Positions 13,907-21,610 are shown, numbered from the stretch's first letter. The stretch is 26,601 nucleotides of DNA from an uncultured Faecalibacterium sp. (GCA_934525325.1 CAKSZE010000020.1:1-26601); one strand, 5' to 3'. Made by a program: numbers and translations. Notes: generated by a model not told the origin, from the letters alone.

Positions 13907-15511
13907 ATGTACACCAGTTACAGTACCCTGCAACGCAAGCAATTGTCCAAGCAGGTCTATACCGATACCCAGAGCACCTATCTTCTGGTCTACGCGCCGG
14001 GGCGTCACAAGGCGCTGGAAACGGCGCTGCAAAACCAGCTGCACCGCAAGTTCCGTCTGGTGACACGGCTGGAGGGCGAGCTGACCCCCGCTGTTGCCGG
14101 GGTGCTGCTGGTAAGCGAGGACGTAGAGTGCACCCCCACCGCCCTGACCTATTTTGCCGCCGCCCTGCGGGAGGGCGCAGACCTTGCGATCTGCGATGCC
14201 TCCTTTGGCTTTGACGGCGCTACCGCCCTGTACCTGAGCACCCAGCACCTGCCCGGCAGCCGCTGCGCACTGGTGTCCCGCGCATTGCTGGACGAAGTAC
14301 GCGCCGCCGCCCGGGGCAAGGACAGCGTTACCGAGCTGCTGCGTCTGGCGCATGCCATGGCGCAGCACAGCTGCCGCATCCCGCAGGCGCTGCTGCACTT
14401 CCGCCGGGAGCTGTGCGCCGATGACGTGTTCTCCGCCAAGGGACGCCGTGCGCTGATTTTGAGCCACGAACTGACCATGACCGGCGCGCCCATTGTGCTG
14501 GTAAGCGCCGTGCCGGTGCTGCGCAGCTTGGGCTTTGAGGTGGTGGTGCTGGGGCCCTCGGACGAAGGCTCGCTGCCGCTGTTTCTGGATGCCGGAGCCG
14601 CCGTGGTCACCCGCCCGGACTGCGTTACTTCCAGCGCCCTGTGGGGGCTGGCCACCAGCGCAGACCTTGTGCTGGCCAACACGGTGGTGGAAGCGCCGGT
14701 GGTGAACACCCTGAACGGCTCCTTTGTGCCGGTGCTGTGGTGGCTGCACGATGCTTTTGCGGGTTACCCCTTCATCTCCCACAGCATCCCCAAGGCGCTG
14801 GGCAAAAATATCCACGTCTGCGCCGTAGGTTCCCACGCCACCGCCGCCATGCACTCCGTCCGGCCGGATTTTGAAATCGAGCAGCTGATTTACGGTCTGC
14901 CGGATTACGCCGCCGAGCAGTTCCCCCGCTACGACATCAGCTTTGCCGGGGGACGTCCTCTCTTTGTAACGGTAGGCTCGCTGGAACACCGCAAGGGCCC
15001 GGATATCCTGTGCAACGCCATCCGGCTGCTGCCCTCTGCGGTGCGGGAGAAAGCCGCCTTCCTCTTTGTGGGCAAAGCCGCCGATAAGGGCATGTACAAC
15101 GCCGTGGACAGTCTGGTGCGGGACTACCCCCAGACCGTTTTCTACCGCAAGCGGCTGGAGCGCCCGGAGGTCAAATCCCTGATGGAGCAGTGCAACTGCG
15201 TAGTGTGCGCCTCCCGGGATGATCCCATGCCCACCTTTGTCACCGAGGGTCTGATCTTCGGCAAGCCCTCTATCGTATCCGAGCACACCGGCACCGCCGG
15301 GCTTGTAACCGAGGGTATGGACGGCTTCCTCTACAAGGACGATGACCCGCAGCAGCTGGCCGACAAGCTGGCTTGGGCCATCGAGCACCCGGAGGTGCTC
15401 GCTTCCATGCACGACAGCTGCCGCCGCCTGTACGAGCAGCAGTTCTCCAACGAATCCTATGTAGCCACCCTGACAAGGCTGGTAAAAGAGCTGACAGACG
15501 GGGAAGAATAA
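13907..15511 (+). CDS. GT4-type glycosyltransferase with a degenerate GT2-like N-terminal domain
   Basis: 534 residues. From about residue 181 the protein is a GT-B fold enzyme: LILSHELTMTGAPIVLVS (183-200, the N-domain motif of exopolysaccharide GT4s), LFVTVGSLEHRKGPDIL (352-368, start of the donor domain) and DPMPTFVTE (439-447), a D-x7-E form of the usual E-x7-E donor motif. Residues about 24-180 look like part of a GT2 domain: LLVSEDVECTPTALTYFAAA followed by GADLAICDAS aligns in pattern with the GT2 segment that normally carries a DHDD/DxD metal site, but here that site reads SED. It is therefore probably not catalytic. GGAGGAG precedes ATG 13907. A strong terminator follows. It likely glycosylates a surface glycan or lipid. 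Confidence 0.85.
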   Translation: MYTSYSTLQRKQLSKQVYTDTQSTYLLVYAPGRHKALETALQNQLHRKFRLVTRLEGELTPAVAGVLLVSEDVECTPTALTYFAAALREGADLAICDASFGFDGATALYLSTQHLPGSRCALVSRALLDEVRAAARGKDSVTELLRLAHAMAQHSCRIPQALLHFRRELCADDVFSAKGRRALILSHELTMTGAPIVLVSAVPVLRSLGFEVVVLGPSDEGSLPLFLDAGAAVVTRPDCVTSSALWGLATSADLVLANTVVEAPVVNTLNGSFVPVLWWLHDAFAGYPFISHSIPKALGKNIHVCAVGSHATAAMHSVRPDFEIEQLIYGLPDYAAEQFPRYDISFAGGRPLFVTVGSLEHRKGPDILCNAIRLLPSAVREKAAFLFVGKAADKGMYNAVDSLVRDYPQTVFYRKRLERPEVKSLMEQCNCVVCASRDDPMPTFVTEGLIFGKPSIVSEHTGTAGLVTEGMDGFLYKDDDPQQLADKLAWAIEHPEVLASMHDSCRRLYEQQFSNESYVATLTRLVKELTDGEE

Positions 15512-15517
15512 CGAAAC

Positions 15518-15560
15518 AAAACAATGCCGGGCAGCTGCACGCTGCCCGGCATTGTTTTTT
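15518..15560 (+). terminator. Rho-independent terminator after the glycosyltransferase gene
   Basis: A perfect 18-bp stem (15518-15535 with 15541-15558) with a TGCAC loop, ending in a run of six T residues to 15560. It begins 7 bases after the stop. Confidence 0.93.
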
Positions 15561-15644
15561 ATGGGAGAGGTCTCCCCATTTTATCAAATCCCCCAAATTG
15601 CCCAACAAAGTTCCGCTTCCGTTCACAAAGGGCGGCGGGAGATG

Positions 15645-15653
15645 TGCTATACT
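15645..15653 (+). promoter_or_regulatory. Extended -10 promoter of the flippase-like gene
   Basis: TGCTATACT at 15645-15653 is a TGN extended -10. TTCACA at 15622-15627 is a possible -35, but the spacer would be 20 bases. It lies 40 bases before the start at 15693. Confidence 0.5.
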
Positions 15654-15692
15654 GATTCCAGAATTTCCAGTTATGAAAGGAGTTTTGTTTCC

Positions 15693-16730
15693 ATGAGCCA
15701 AGCCGCCGCGCAGCAGCCCTCCCGCAAAAAGGCCGTGATCTCTCTGCTGGTGCTGCTGGCACTTACCTGCATCATTGTGTTCACTTTTAAGGATCACTGG
15801 GCCGAGATCACCACGGCGCTGGCGCAGCTGTCGGTGTGGCAGGTGCTGGCGGTGCTGGCGGTCGGTCTCAGCTATCCCCTGCTGGAAGGGTGCGTGGCGT
15901 GGGTCATCGTGCGCAGCCGTCTGCCGCAGTTCAAGCTGTGGCAGGGGTTGGATGTAGGCTGGTGCGGCACCTTCGGCAACGTGGTCACGCTGGGTGCCGG
16001 TGCGGTGCCGGTGCAGCTGTACTACCTGCACAAGGCAGGTCTGCCGCTGGGCCCCGGCGCAGGCCTGATGACGCTGGAATACGTTTTCCACAAGAGCACC
16101 GTGCTTTTGTACGCCACCGTAATGCTGCTGTTGCAGCGCCGCTGGCTTGCCGCCAACACCACCGGTGTCATGCGCTACCTGCCCATGGCATACGCTGTGG
16201 TAGCGGTAATTATCGTGGTGCTGGTGCTGCTGTGCGTCTCGCCGCTGGTGCAAAACCTCGCCCGCTGGCTGCTGGGCTTTCTGCCCAAGACCGAAAAGTG
16301 GCAGCAGCGCCGCGCCGACTGGCTGGAGCAGCTGGAGGTGCTAAGCACCGAGAGCCGCCGTCTGCTGGCAGATAAGCCCCGCTGCCTGAAAATTTTTGCC
16401 CTGCAGGCGCTCAAGCTGTTCGGGCTGTTCTGCCTGCCCTACCTGTGCATCCGGTTCATGGGGCTTTCGCCGCTGGGCTTCTGGCAGGTGCAGCTGCTCA
16501 CCAGCCTGATGCTCTTCGTCTCCAACGCCCTGCCCAACGTAGCCGGGATGGGCTCGATCGAGACTGCCTTTCTGCTGGTGTTCGGCAGCTTTCTGGAACG
16601 GGGCGAGGTGATGAGCGTGCTGATGCTCTACCGTATCGCCAGCTATTATGTGGTATTTGCCGCCAGCGCTGTGGGCTTTTTCATCGCCCAGCGGCATCTG
16701 GCGCAAATGGAGCCGCCAAAGGAGGGGTGA
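15693..16730 (+). CDS. Flippase-like integral membrane protein (lysylphosphatidylglycerol synthase TM region family)
   Basis: 345 residues from ATG 15693, with about eight hydrophobic segments. Family features: GNVVTLGAGAVPVQLYYLHK at about 95-114 and SNALPNVAGMGSIETAFL near the C-terminus, the two conserved segments of the MprF-like/UPF0104 flippase domain. There is no soluble aminoacyl-transferase domain, so it is not a full MprF. Members move aminoacylated or glycosylated lipids across the membrane. AAAGGAG lies 10 bases before the start; the frame is open further upstream, but that part lies in the terminator and promoter region. The next gene starts 4 bases after the stop, so the two are coupled. 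Position just after the glycosyltransferase suggests that it handles a related glycolipid (inference). Confidence 0.85.
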   Translation: MSQAAAQQPSRKKAVISLLVLLALTCIIVFTFKDHWAEITTALAQLSVWQVLAVLAVGLSYPLLEGCVAWVIVRSRLPQFKLWQGLDVGWCGTFGNVVTLGAGAVPVQLYYLHKAGLPLGPGAGLMTLEYVFHKSTVLLYATVMLLLQRRWLAANTTGVMRYLPMAYAVVAVIIVVLVLLCVSPLVQNLARWLLGFLPKTEKWQQRRADWLEQLEVLSTESRRLLADKPRCLKIFALQALKLFGLFCLPYLCIRFMGLSPLGFWQVQLLTSLMLFVSNALPNVAGMGSIETAFLLVFGSFLERGEVMSVLMLYRIASYYVVFAASAVGFFIAQRHLAQMEPPKEG

Positions 16731-16734
16731 GCAG

Positions 16735-17193
16735 ATGAAAAGCTTCCACATTCCCCGCACCGCTGTATTTTTTATCCTGTTCGTGCTGGTGGTTTTTGCG
16801 GTGCTGTACCGCCCCATCGACCTGAAAGCACTGGTACGCGCCAGCTCGCAGGGTACACTCCACACCGAGGAAGTGGCGCATTTTGGCAGCACAAACGACA
16901 TGGACTATCACCTCCTCTCCATGGACAGTGACGAGTTTCAACAGGCAGCCGAACTGCTTTCCACCGTCTCCTGCCGCAAAAAGCTGAACCAGAACTATTC
17001 TGCCTACACCCACGATACCTTCCCGGTGCAGTCGGTCACCGTCAGCTTTTATGACGATGCAGAAAACCAGAAGTTTCTGCTGACCGTATATTCTGACGGC
17101 GTGTGCATCCTGAACAGCGCCTTTGTCAGTGTAAAATACCCCGGCGGCAGCGCAGCGCAGCTGTATGAACAGCTGGCGGGGCTGGGGAAATAA
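16735..17193 (+). CDS. Small membrane-anchored extracytoplasmic protein of unknown function
   Basis: 152 residues; I do not recognise the family. Residues about 8-25 (RTAVFFILFVLVVFAVLY) form one transmembrane segment or uncleaved signal after a short basic N-terminus. The rest is soluble and would face outside. It contains a region VQSVTVSFYDDAENQKFLLTV and two cysteines, in VSCRKK and DGVCIL, that might pair. GGAGGGG at 16721-16727 lies 7 bases before ATG 16735 and overlaps the end of the flippase-like gene, so translation is likely coupled. The tight link suggests a partner of that membrane protein. A family A repeat follows 7 bases after the stop, and the real terminator is at 17378-17415. 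Confidence 0.75.
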   Translation: MKSFHIPRTAVFFILFVLVVFAVLYRPIDLKALVRASSQGTLHTEEVAHFGSTNDMDYHLLSMDSDEFQQAAELLSTVSCRKKLNQNYSAYTHDTFPVQSVTVSFYDDAENQKFLLTVYSDGVCILNSAFVSVKYPGGSAAQLYEQLAGLGK

Positions 17194-17200
17194 AAAACGA

Positions 17201-17359
17201 AACTCCCCCAGTCTGCTCCCGCTGGTCGCAGCCAGCCCCCTCGGAGATGGGGCCTTTGGCATAGCGGCACAGTTTCCTGTTAAACTAGAAAGTTTTCCGT
17301 TGCGCCAGAGGCTCCCTCCCAGAGGGAGCTGGCTTTGCGTAGCAAAGACTGAGGGAGTT
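17201..17359. mobile_element. MITE-like family A element (complete)
   Basis: This 159-base element has inverted ends: AACTCCCCCAGTC at 17201-17213 against the inverse of AACTCCCTCAGTC at 17347-17359. Inside each end is a hairpin with AGCCAGC and CTCCCTC/GAGGGAG-type arms (GCCCCCTC...GATGGGGC on the left; GGCTCCCTC...GAGGGAGC at 17310-17330 on the right). It has no coding capacity. It sits between a stop codon and that operon's terminator. Confidence 0.75.
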
Positions 17360-17377
17360 CCCTTACAAAACAAAAAT

Positions 17378-17415
17378 CGGGGCGTGCAGGTGGTCAAGCT
17401 GCACGTCCCGTTTTT
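17378..17415 (+). terminator. Terminator after the flippase-like operon
   Basis: A 12-bp stem with one wobble (17378-17389 with 17399-17410) is followed by TTTTTGTTTT. A family A element separates it from the stop at 17193. Confidence 0.8.
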
Positions 17416-17428
17416 GTTTTCTTTGCGT

Positions 17429-17554
17429 CGGCTGTGGTACCAAACACAGCCGGTGCCGCGCCGGAAGCAGCAGAGCAAACCGTGCTGCCGCTTCCCGTAG
17501 AAAAGAGAAAGGAATGGAGGAATGGAGCGGAGCGCTTGCAGACGCTCCTTTTTT
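17429..17554 (+). ncRNA. Candidate structured RNA upstream of pflB
   Basis: Three consecutive foldable segments: an 8-bp perfect stem (17429-17436 with 17445-17452), a longer stem with GGAAGC/GCTTCC at its base (about 17461-17499), and a hairpin GGAGCG/CGCTCC (17529-17534 with 17543-17548) followed by six T residues (17549-17554). It looks like an RNA that ends in its own terminator, either a small RNA or an attenuator-like leader. No promoter is evident and I recognise no known family. Confidence 0.3.
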
Positions 17555-17566
17555 CTGGTGCAACGC

Positions 17567-17584
17567 GGTTAGAATTAGCTAACC
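17567..17584. promoter_or_regulatory. Palindromic candidate operator 1 of pflB
   Basis: GGTTAG-N6-CTAACC at 17567-17584. The same GTTAG-N6-CTAAC form recurs at 17905-17920, near the pflB start, and a partial version (GGTTAG...CAACCC) is at 17613-17630. It lies upstream of the proposed pflB promoter. Confidence 0.45.
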
Positions 17585-17743
17585 ACCGCTGCGAGAACAG
17601 GATACCACAGACGGTTAGTCTTGTCAACCCTTAATTTGCAAATTTTTTCGCAAAGTGTGTGCGCCGCCGGGGTTTCTGCCGTTTTTCTACATTCTGCCCA
17701 AAGAAAGCCCCTTGCTTTGGAAGAAAACCCACTTGTTTTCTAT

Positions 17744-17771
17744 TGCTTTTTAAAACGGTTCTTGCTATTAT
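17744..17771 (+). promoter_or_regulatory. Possible pflB promoter
   Basis: TTGCTT at 17744-17749, 16-bp spacer, TATTAT at 17766-17771. It is a moderate match. The leader would be about 165 bases and contain a 7-bp hairpin at 17828-17845. Nothing coding is convincing between 17555 and 17945. Confidence 0.4.
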
Positions 17772-17904
17772 AGTAACGCAAGATTTTGTGGACAGATTTT
17801 TATTTTCGTCTACACCTTGTATTCGGGACTGCCGCAGTCGGCAGTTCAAGACCGTTTTGCCCCAGAAAGCCGCCTATGAAGAGCGGTTTTTCAAAGGTTC
17901 ACTA

Positions 17905-17920
17905 GTTAGAAAATGCTAAC
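17905..17920. promoter_or_regulatory. Palindromic candidate operator 2 of pflB
   Basis: GTTAG-N6-CTAAC at 17905-17920, 25 bases before the pflB start and just before its ribosome binding site. It is identical in form to the site at 17567-17584. It could be a DNA operator or an RNA stem near the ribosome binding site. Confidence 0.45.
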
Positions 17921-17945
17921 CGCGTAATGGAGCAAGGAGGTTCCA

Positions 17946-20198
17946 ATGATCCAGTTTGAACAGTGGGAAGGCTTTGAAGGCCGCATCTGGAAGGAAGAAG
18001 TCAATGTGCGTGACTTCATCCAGAAAAACTACACCCCGTATGACGGCGACGAAAGCTTTCTGGCAGGCCCCACCGAGGCTACCGATAAGCTTTGGGGTGC
18101 TTTGCAGCAGCTGCAAAAGGCCGAGCGCGCCAAGGGCGGCGTGCTGGATATGGAGACCGAGGTGGTCAGCAGCCTGACCTCCTACGGCCCCGGCTATATT
18201 GACGAAAGCCTGAAGGATCTGGAGCAGATCGTGGGCTTGCAGACCGACAAGCCCCTCAAGCGCGCCTTTATGCCCTACGGCGGCATCAAGATGGCAGAGC
18301 AGGCCTGCACCACCTACGGCTACCAGCCTTCTGCCGAGCTGCACAAGATCTTTACCGACTACACCCGCACCCACAATCAGGCTGTGTTCGATGCCTACAC
18401 CCCCGAGATGAAGAAGGCACGCCACACCCACATCATCACCGGTCTGCCGGACACCTACGGCCGCGGCCGCATCGTGGGCGACTACCGCCGCGTTGCCCTG
18501 TACGGCATCGACGCCCTGATCCAGTTCAAGCAGGAGGATCTTGCCAACTGCGGCGACGGCACCATGACCGATGACGTCATCCGCCTGCGCGAGGAGATCG
18601 CCCGCCAGATCAGCGCCCTGAAGGGCATGAAGAAGATGGCCGAGGCCTACGGCTACGACATCTCCCAGCCCGCCAAGAACGCCAAGGAGGCCTGCCAGTG
18701 GCTGTACTTCGGCTATCTGGCCGCCATCAAGACCCAGAACGGTGCCGCCATGAGCGTGGGCCGCATCTCCACCTTCCTGGATATCTACATCCAGCGTGAT
18801 CTGGACAACGGCACCCTGACCGAGACTCAGGCACAGGAGCTGATCGACCACATGGTCATGAAGTTCCGCATGGTCAAGTTTGCCCGCATCCCCAGCTACA
18901 ACCAGCTGTTCTCCGGCGACCCCGTGTGGGCAACGCTGGAAGTGGGCGGCATCGGCATGGATGGCCGCAGCATGGTCACCAAGAACTGCTACCGCTTCCT
19001 GCACACACTGGAAAACATGGGCCCCGCACCGGAGCCGAACCTGACCGTTCTGTATTCCTCCGCCCTGCCGGAGAGCTTCAAGAAATATGCCGCCAAGGTG
19101 TCCATCGATACCAGCTCTGTCCAGTACGAGAACGACGACGTGATGAAGCCCGTCTGGGGCGATGATTACTCCATCTGCTGCTGCGTGTCTGCCACCCAGA
19201 CCGGCAAGGAGATGCAGTTCTTCGGTGCCCGCGCCAACCTTGCCAAGTGCCTGCTGTACGCCATCAACGGCGGTGTGGACGAGAAGAGCCACGAGCAGTG
19301 CGGCCCCAACTATGCCCCCATCACCAGCGAGTACCTGAACTACGACGAGGTGCTGCCCAAGTATGTCCAGATGCTGGACTGGCTGGCTGGCCTGTACGTC
19401 AATGTGCTGAACCTGATCCAGTACATGCACGATAAATACTACTACGAGGAAGCCGAGATGGCTCTCATCGACACCGATGTGCGCCGCACCTTTGCCACCG
19501 GCATTGCAGGCTTCTCCCACGTCATCGACTCCCTGAGCGCCATCAAGTACGCCAAGGTGAAGGTGGTGCGCGATGAAAACGGCCTTGCCACCGGCTTTGA
19601 GACCGAGGGCGACTTCCCCAAGTACGGCAACGATGACGACCGCGCCGACGAGATCGGCGTGTGGCTGCTCAAGACCTTCCTTGAGATGATCAAGAAGCGC
19701 CACACCTACCGCAACTCCGAGGCTACCACCTCCATCCTGACCATCACCTCCAACGTGGTGTACGGCAAGTACACCGGTGCTCTGCCGGACGGCCGCGCTG
19801 CATTCACTCCGTTTGCACCCGGCGCTACCCCCAGCTACGGCGCAGAGCAGAACGGTCTGCTGGCCTCGCTGAACTCCGTGGCAAAGCTGCCCTACCACTG
19901 GGCACTGGACGGCATCTCCAACACCCAGACCATCAACCCCGAGGCACTGGGTCACAGCGAGGGCGAGCGCGTGGAGAATCTGGTGCAGGTGCTGGACGGC
20001 TACTTCGATCAGGGCGCACACCACCTGAACGTGAACGTCTTTGGCAAGGAGAAGCTGCTGGACGCCATGGAGCACCCCGAGAAGGAAGAGTACGCCAACT
20101 TCACCATCCGCGTTTCCGGCTACGCCGTCAAGTTCATCGACCTGACCCGCGAGCAGCAGCTGGACGTGCTGGCACGCACCTGCCATGGCGTCCTGTAA
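17946..20198 (+). CDS. pflB: Formate C-acetyltransferase (pyruvate formate-lyase)
   Basis: 750 residues, close to the usual 740-760. It splits pyruvate with CoA into acetyl-CoA and formate by glycyl-radical chemistry, and is the main anaerobic route from pyruvate. Seen here: the active-site cysteine pair in SICCCVSA (Cys412-Cys413 align with the catalytic pair; Cys411 is an extra cysteine), [11 protein letters not shown] before it, and the glycyl-radical motif RVSGYA near the C-terminus with Gly725. AAGGAGG ends 5 bases before ATG 17946. The activase gene overlaps its end by 14 bases, so the two are coupled. A 752-base region upstream holds a possible promoter and two matching palindromes. 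The enzyme is oxygen-sensitive in the activated state. Confidence 0.97.
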   Translation: MIQFEQWEGFEGRIWKEEVNVRDFIQKNYTPYDGDESFLAGPTEATDKLWGALQQLQKAERAKGGVLDMETEVVSSLTSYGPGYIDESLKDLEQIVGLQTDKPLKRAFMPYGGIKMAEQACTTYGYQPSAELHKIFTDYTRTHNQAVFDAYTPEMKKARHTHIITGLPDTYGRGRIVGDYRRVALYGIDALIQFKQEDLANCGDGTMTDDVIRLREEIARQISALKGMKKMAEAYGYDISQPAKNAKEACQWLYFGYLAAIKTQNGAAMSVGRISTFLDIYIQRDLDNGTLTETQAQELIDHMVMKFRMVKFARIPSYNQLFSGDPVWATLEVGGIGMDGRSMVTKNCYRFLHTLENMGPAPEPNLTVLYSSALPESFKKYAAKVSIDTSSVQYENDDVMKPVWGDDYSICCCVSATQTGKEMQFFGARANLAKCLLYAINGGVDEKSHEQCGPNYAPITSEYLNYDEVLPKYVQMLDWLAGLYVNVLNLIQYMHDKYYYEEAEMALIDTDVRRTFATGIAGFSHVIDSLSAIKYAKVKVVRDENGLATGFETEGDFPKYGNDDDRADEIGVWLLKTFLEMIKKRHTYRNSEATTSILTITSNVVYGKYTGALPDGRAAFTPFAPGATPSYGAEQNGLLASLNSVAKLPYHWALDGISNTQTINPEALGHSEGERVENLVQVLDGYFDQGAHHLNVNVFGKEKLLDAMEHPEKEEYANFTIRVSGYAVKFIDLTREQQLDVLARTCHGVL

Positions 20199-20937
20199 GA
20201 GCCTTGGGTACGTCCACTCGCTGGAGTCCTTCGGCTCAGTGGACGGCCCCGGCGTGCGCTTTGTGGTGTTCTTGCAGGGGTGTGCCCTGCGGTGCAAATA
20301 CTGCCACAACCCCGAAACATGGGCAGAGGGCGGCGAGGAGTGGACGGCGGAAGCGCTGTTCCAGCGGGTATACCGCTACCGCAACTACTGGGGCAAAAAG
20401 GGCGGCATCACGGTCAGCGGCGGCGAGCCGCTGCGGCAGATGGACTTCCTGACCGAGTTCTTCACGCTGGCGCGCGCCAAGGGCGTGCACACGGCGCTGG
20501 ACACCGCCGGGCAGCCTTTCCGCCCGGACGACCCGGCGTATCTGGCCGCGTTCGACCGCCTGATGGCGTGCACCAGTCTGGTGATTTTAGACCTCAAAGA
20601 GATCGACCCGGAACGCCACCGGCAGCTCACCGGCAAGGACAACGCCAACATCCTTGCCATGGCGCGGCACATCTCTGACCTCGGCATCCCGCTGTGGATC
20701 CGGCACGTCCTTGTGCCCGGTCTGACCGACGACGAGGAGGGGCTGCGCAAAACAGCAGACTTCATCCGCAGCCTGAAAACAGTACAGCGGGTGGAGGTGC
20801 TGCCCTACCACACCTTGGGGCTGTTCAAGTGGAAGAAGCTGGGCATCCCCTACCCCCTGCCGGACGCTGTACCGCCCACCGCAGAGCAGGTGAAGCGGGC
20901 AGAAGAACTGCTGGAAGTGAGCCGGTATCCCGGGTAA
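20185..20937 (+). CDS. pflA: Pyruvate formate-lyase activating enzyme (radical SAM)
   Basis: 250 residues, the same as known PflA (about 246). It uses a [4Fe-4S] cluster and S-adenosylmethionine to abstract hydrogen from the PflB glycine. Seen here: [19 protein letters not shown] at 8-26 (the standard opening), CALRCKYC at 33-40, which is the CxxxCxxC cluster motif, and TVSGGEPL, the GGE motif that binds SAM. The ATG at 20185 lies inside the last codons of pflB with no clear Shine-Dalgarno sequence, so translation probably depends on ribosomes finishing pflB. No other start gives a better N-terminus. A pair of family B repeats follows from 20945. Confidence 0.95.
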   Translation: MASCKSLGYVHSLESFGSVDGPGVRFVVFLQGCALRCKYCHNPETWAEGGEEWTAEALFQRVYRYRNYWGKKGGITVSGGEPLRQMDFLTEFFTLARAKGVHTALDTAGQPFRPDDPAYLAAFDRLMACTSLVILDLKEIDPERHRQLTGKDNANILAMARHISDLGIPLWIRHVLVPGLTDDEEGLRKTADFIRSLKTVQRVEVLPYHTLGLFKWKKLGIPYPLPDAVPPTAEQVKRAEELLEVSRYPG

Positions 20938-20944
20938 AGCACCA

Positions 20945-21085
20945 CCATTTTGATTGCGCTCCGCTTCGCTCTGCGCAAGTTCAGCGGAAAGAAGATCTAT
21001 GATCTCGGACTCCCGGAGCGTCTGCGGACGCTCCGGGAGTCCCTTTTCACGGGAAGGGTCGCAGCGGCAAGCGACATTTGCAGCG
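20945..21085 (+). repeat. Family B palindromic repeat, copy 3
   Basis: The left arm has CCATTTTGATTGCGC and CAGCGGAAAG, then a perfect 16-bp stem (21007-21022 with 21027-21042) around TGCG, then CTTTTCACGGGAAGGG. It starts 8 bases after pflA and may end the pfl transcript. Its right arm runs into that of copy 4. The boundary is approximate. Confidence 0.75.
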
Positions 21086-21258
21086 CCGCTTCCTTCGGAA
21101 GCGCGGCGCTGCGGAAAAATCTTGCGATGCCGTTTGCCTTTACAACCCCTCCCGTGAAAAAGTAAATCTGGAAAATCCGCAGATTTTCCAGATTTACAAA
21201 TACTAAAATGATTTTCCTTAAATTATGCCCAAAGCAACGCGGCGGGCATTCTGAATCG
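21086..21258 (-). repeat. Family B palindromic repeat, copy 4 (inverted relative to copy 3)
   Basis: Read on the minus strand: CGATTCAGAATGCCC, then a 16-bp perfect stem (21197-21182 with 21177-21162) around a 4-nt loop, then CTTTTTCACGGGAGGGG and GGCAAACGGCAT. The stem is AT-rich and unlike the other copies, yet keeps the 16-4-16 form. A second GC-rich palindrome near 21080-21120 (GCAGCGCCGC/GCGGCGCTGC) lies at the junction with copy 3. Confidence 0.75.
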
Positions 21259-21273
21259 TTCTTTGTTCCCTCC

Positions 21274-21302
21274 TTGACTTCCCTGCACCGCACCGCTATA
21301 AT
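21274..21302 (+). promoter_or_regulatory. Promoter of the cysS T-box transcript
   Basis: TTGACT at 21274-21279, 17-bp spacer, TATAAT at 21297-21302. The predicted start is near 21309, just before the T-box leader. Confidence 0.85.
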
Positions 21303-21308
21303 AAAGGG

Positions 21309-21575
21309 GTAAAAGGATAAATGCGTTTATCCGGGCAGAGTAGCGCCGCACACCGTCTGCGCAGAGAGAACAGGCCACTGGCTGGAAGCCTGTTTGCAGA
21401 CCGCCGCGCAAAGTGCGCCCGGACAGCACGCGGCGGGAACCCCTACGGGAAGTATCGCCGTGCGGTGCGCCGCCGTTACAGGCTTTGAGCGACAAACAGA
21501 AGTGGAACCGCGATTTTGATGAAAAACCGCCTTCGGAGCTGTGCTTTGTGCACCGCTCCGGGGGCGTTTTGTTTT
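21309..21575 (+). promoter_or_regulatory. Cysteine T-box leader of cysS
   Basis: The T-box sequence AGAAGTGGAACCGCG is at 21498-21512. Its UGGA bulge (21503-21506) would pair with the UCCA end of tRNA-Cys, whose discriminator base is U. A candidate Stem I is closed by CCGGGC near 21331 and GCCCGG near 21415, with a distal stem ACAGGC/GCCTGT and TGC at 21395-21397 directly after it as likely Cys specifier codon. The terminator arm is 21528-21566, with the U-rich run TTTTGTTTT at 21567-21575. Uncharged tRNA-Cys would stabilise the antiterminator and raise cysS expression. The T-box core and terminator are seen; the Stem I pairing is inferred. Confidence 0.88.
21528..21575 (+). terminator. Regulated terminator of the cysS T-box
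   Basis: CGCCTTCGGAGC (21528-21539) pairs throughout, with two wobbles, with GCTCCGGGGGCG (21555-21566). An inner GTGC/GCAC pair (21541-21544 with 21550-21553) extends it. A U-rich tract follows. Its 5' arm directly follows the T-box, as needed for switching. Confidence 0.85.
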
Positions 21576-21610
21576 GCGGCTTCTGTCTGCCACAAAAAGG
21601 AGAATTGACC

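Noticed and set aside
13481..15412. A long open frame antisense to the coiled-coil and glycosyltransferase genes (about 643 codons)
   Set aside because: The plus-strand genes have clear family motifs and ribosome binding sites; the antisense translation is low-complexity and unlike any family.
15693..16730. Full-length MprF (lysylphosphatidylglycerol synthase)
   Set aside because: Only the membrane flippase-like domain is present; the C-terminal aminoacyl-transferase domain is missing.
17631..17849. A 72-codon minus-strand frame upstream of pflB
   Set aside because: No convincing ribosome binding site and no recognised family; it is basic, overlaps the proposed pflB promoter, and is probably chance.
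17568..17920. Rex operators at pflB
   Set aside because: The palindromes are GTTAG-N6-CTAAC, not the TTGTGA-type half sites separated by about 8 bases expected for Rex.
17916..20309. A long open frame antisense to pflB (about 797 codons)
   Set aside because: It is an antisense frame kept open by GC-rich codon use of a strongly conserved gene; the translation has no recognisable domain and no fitting ribosome binding site.
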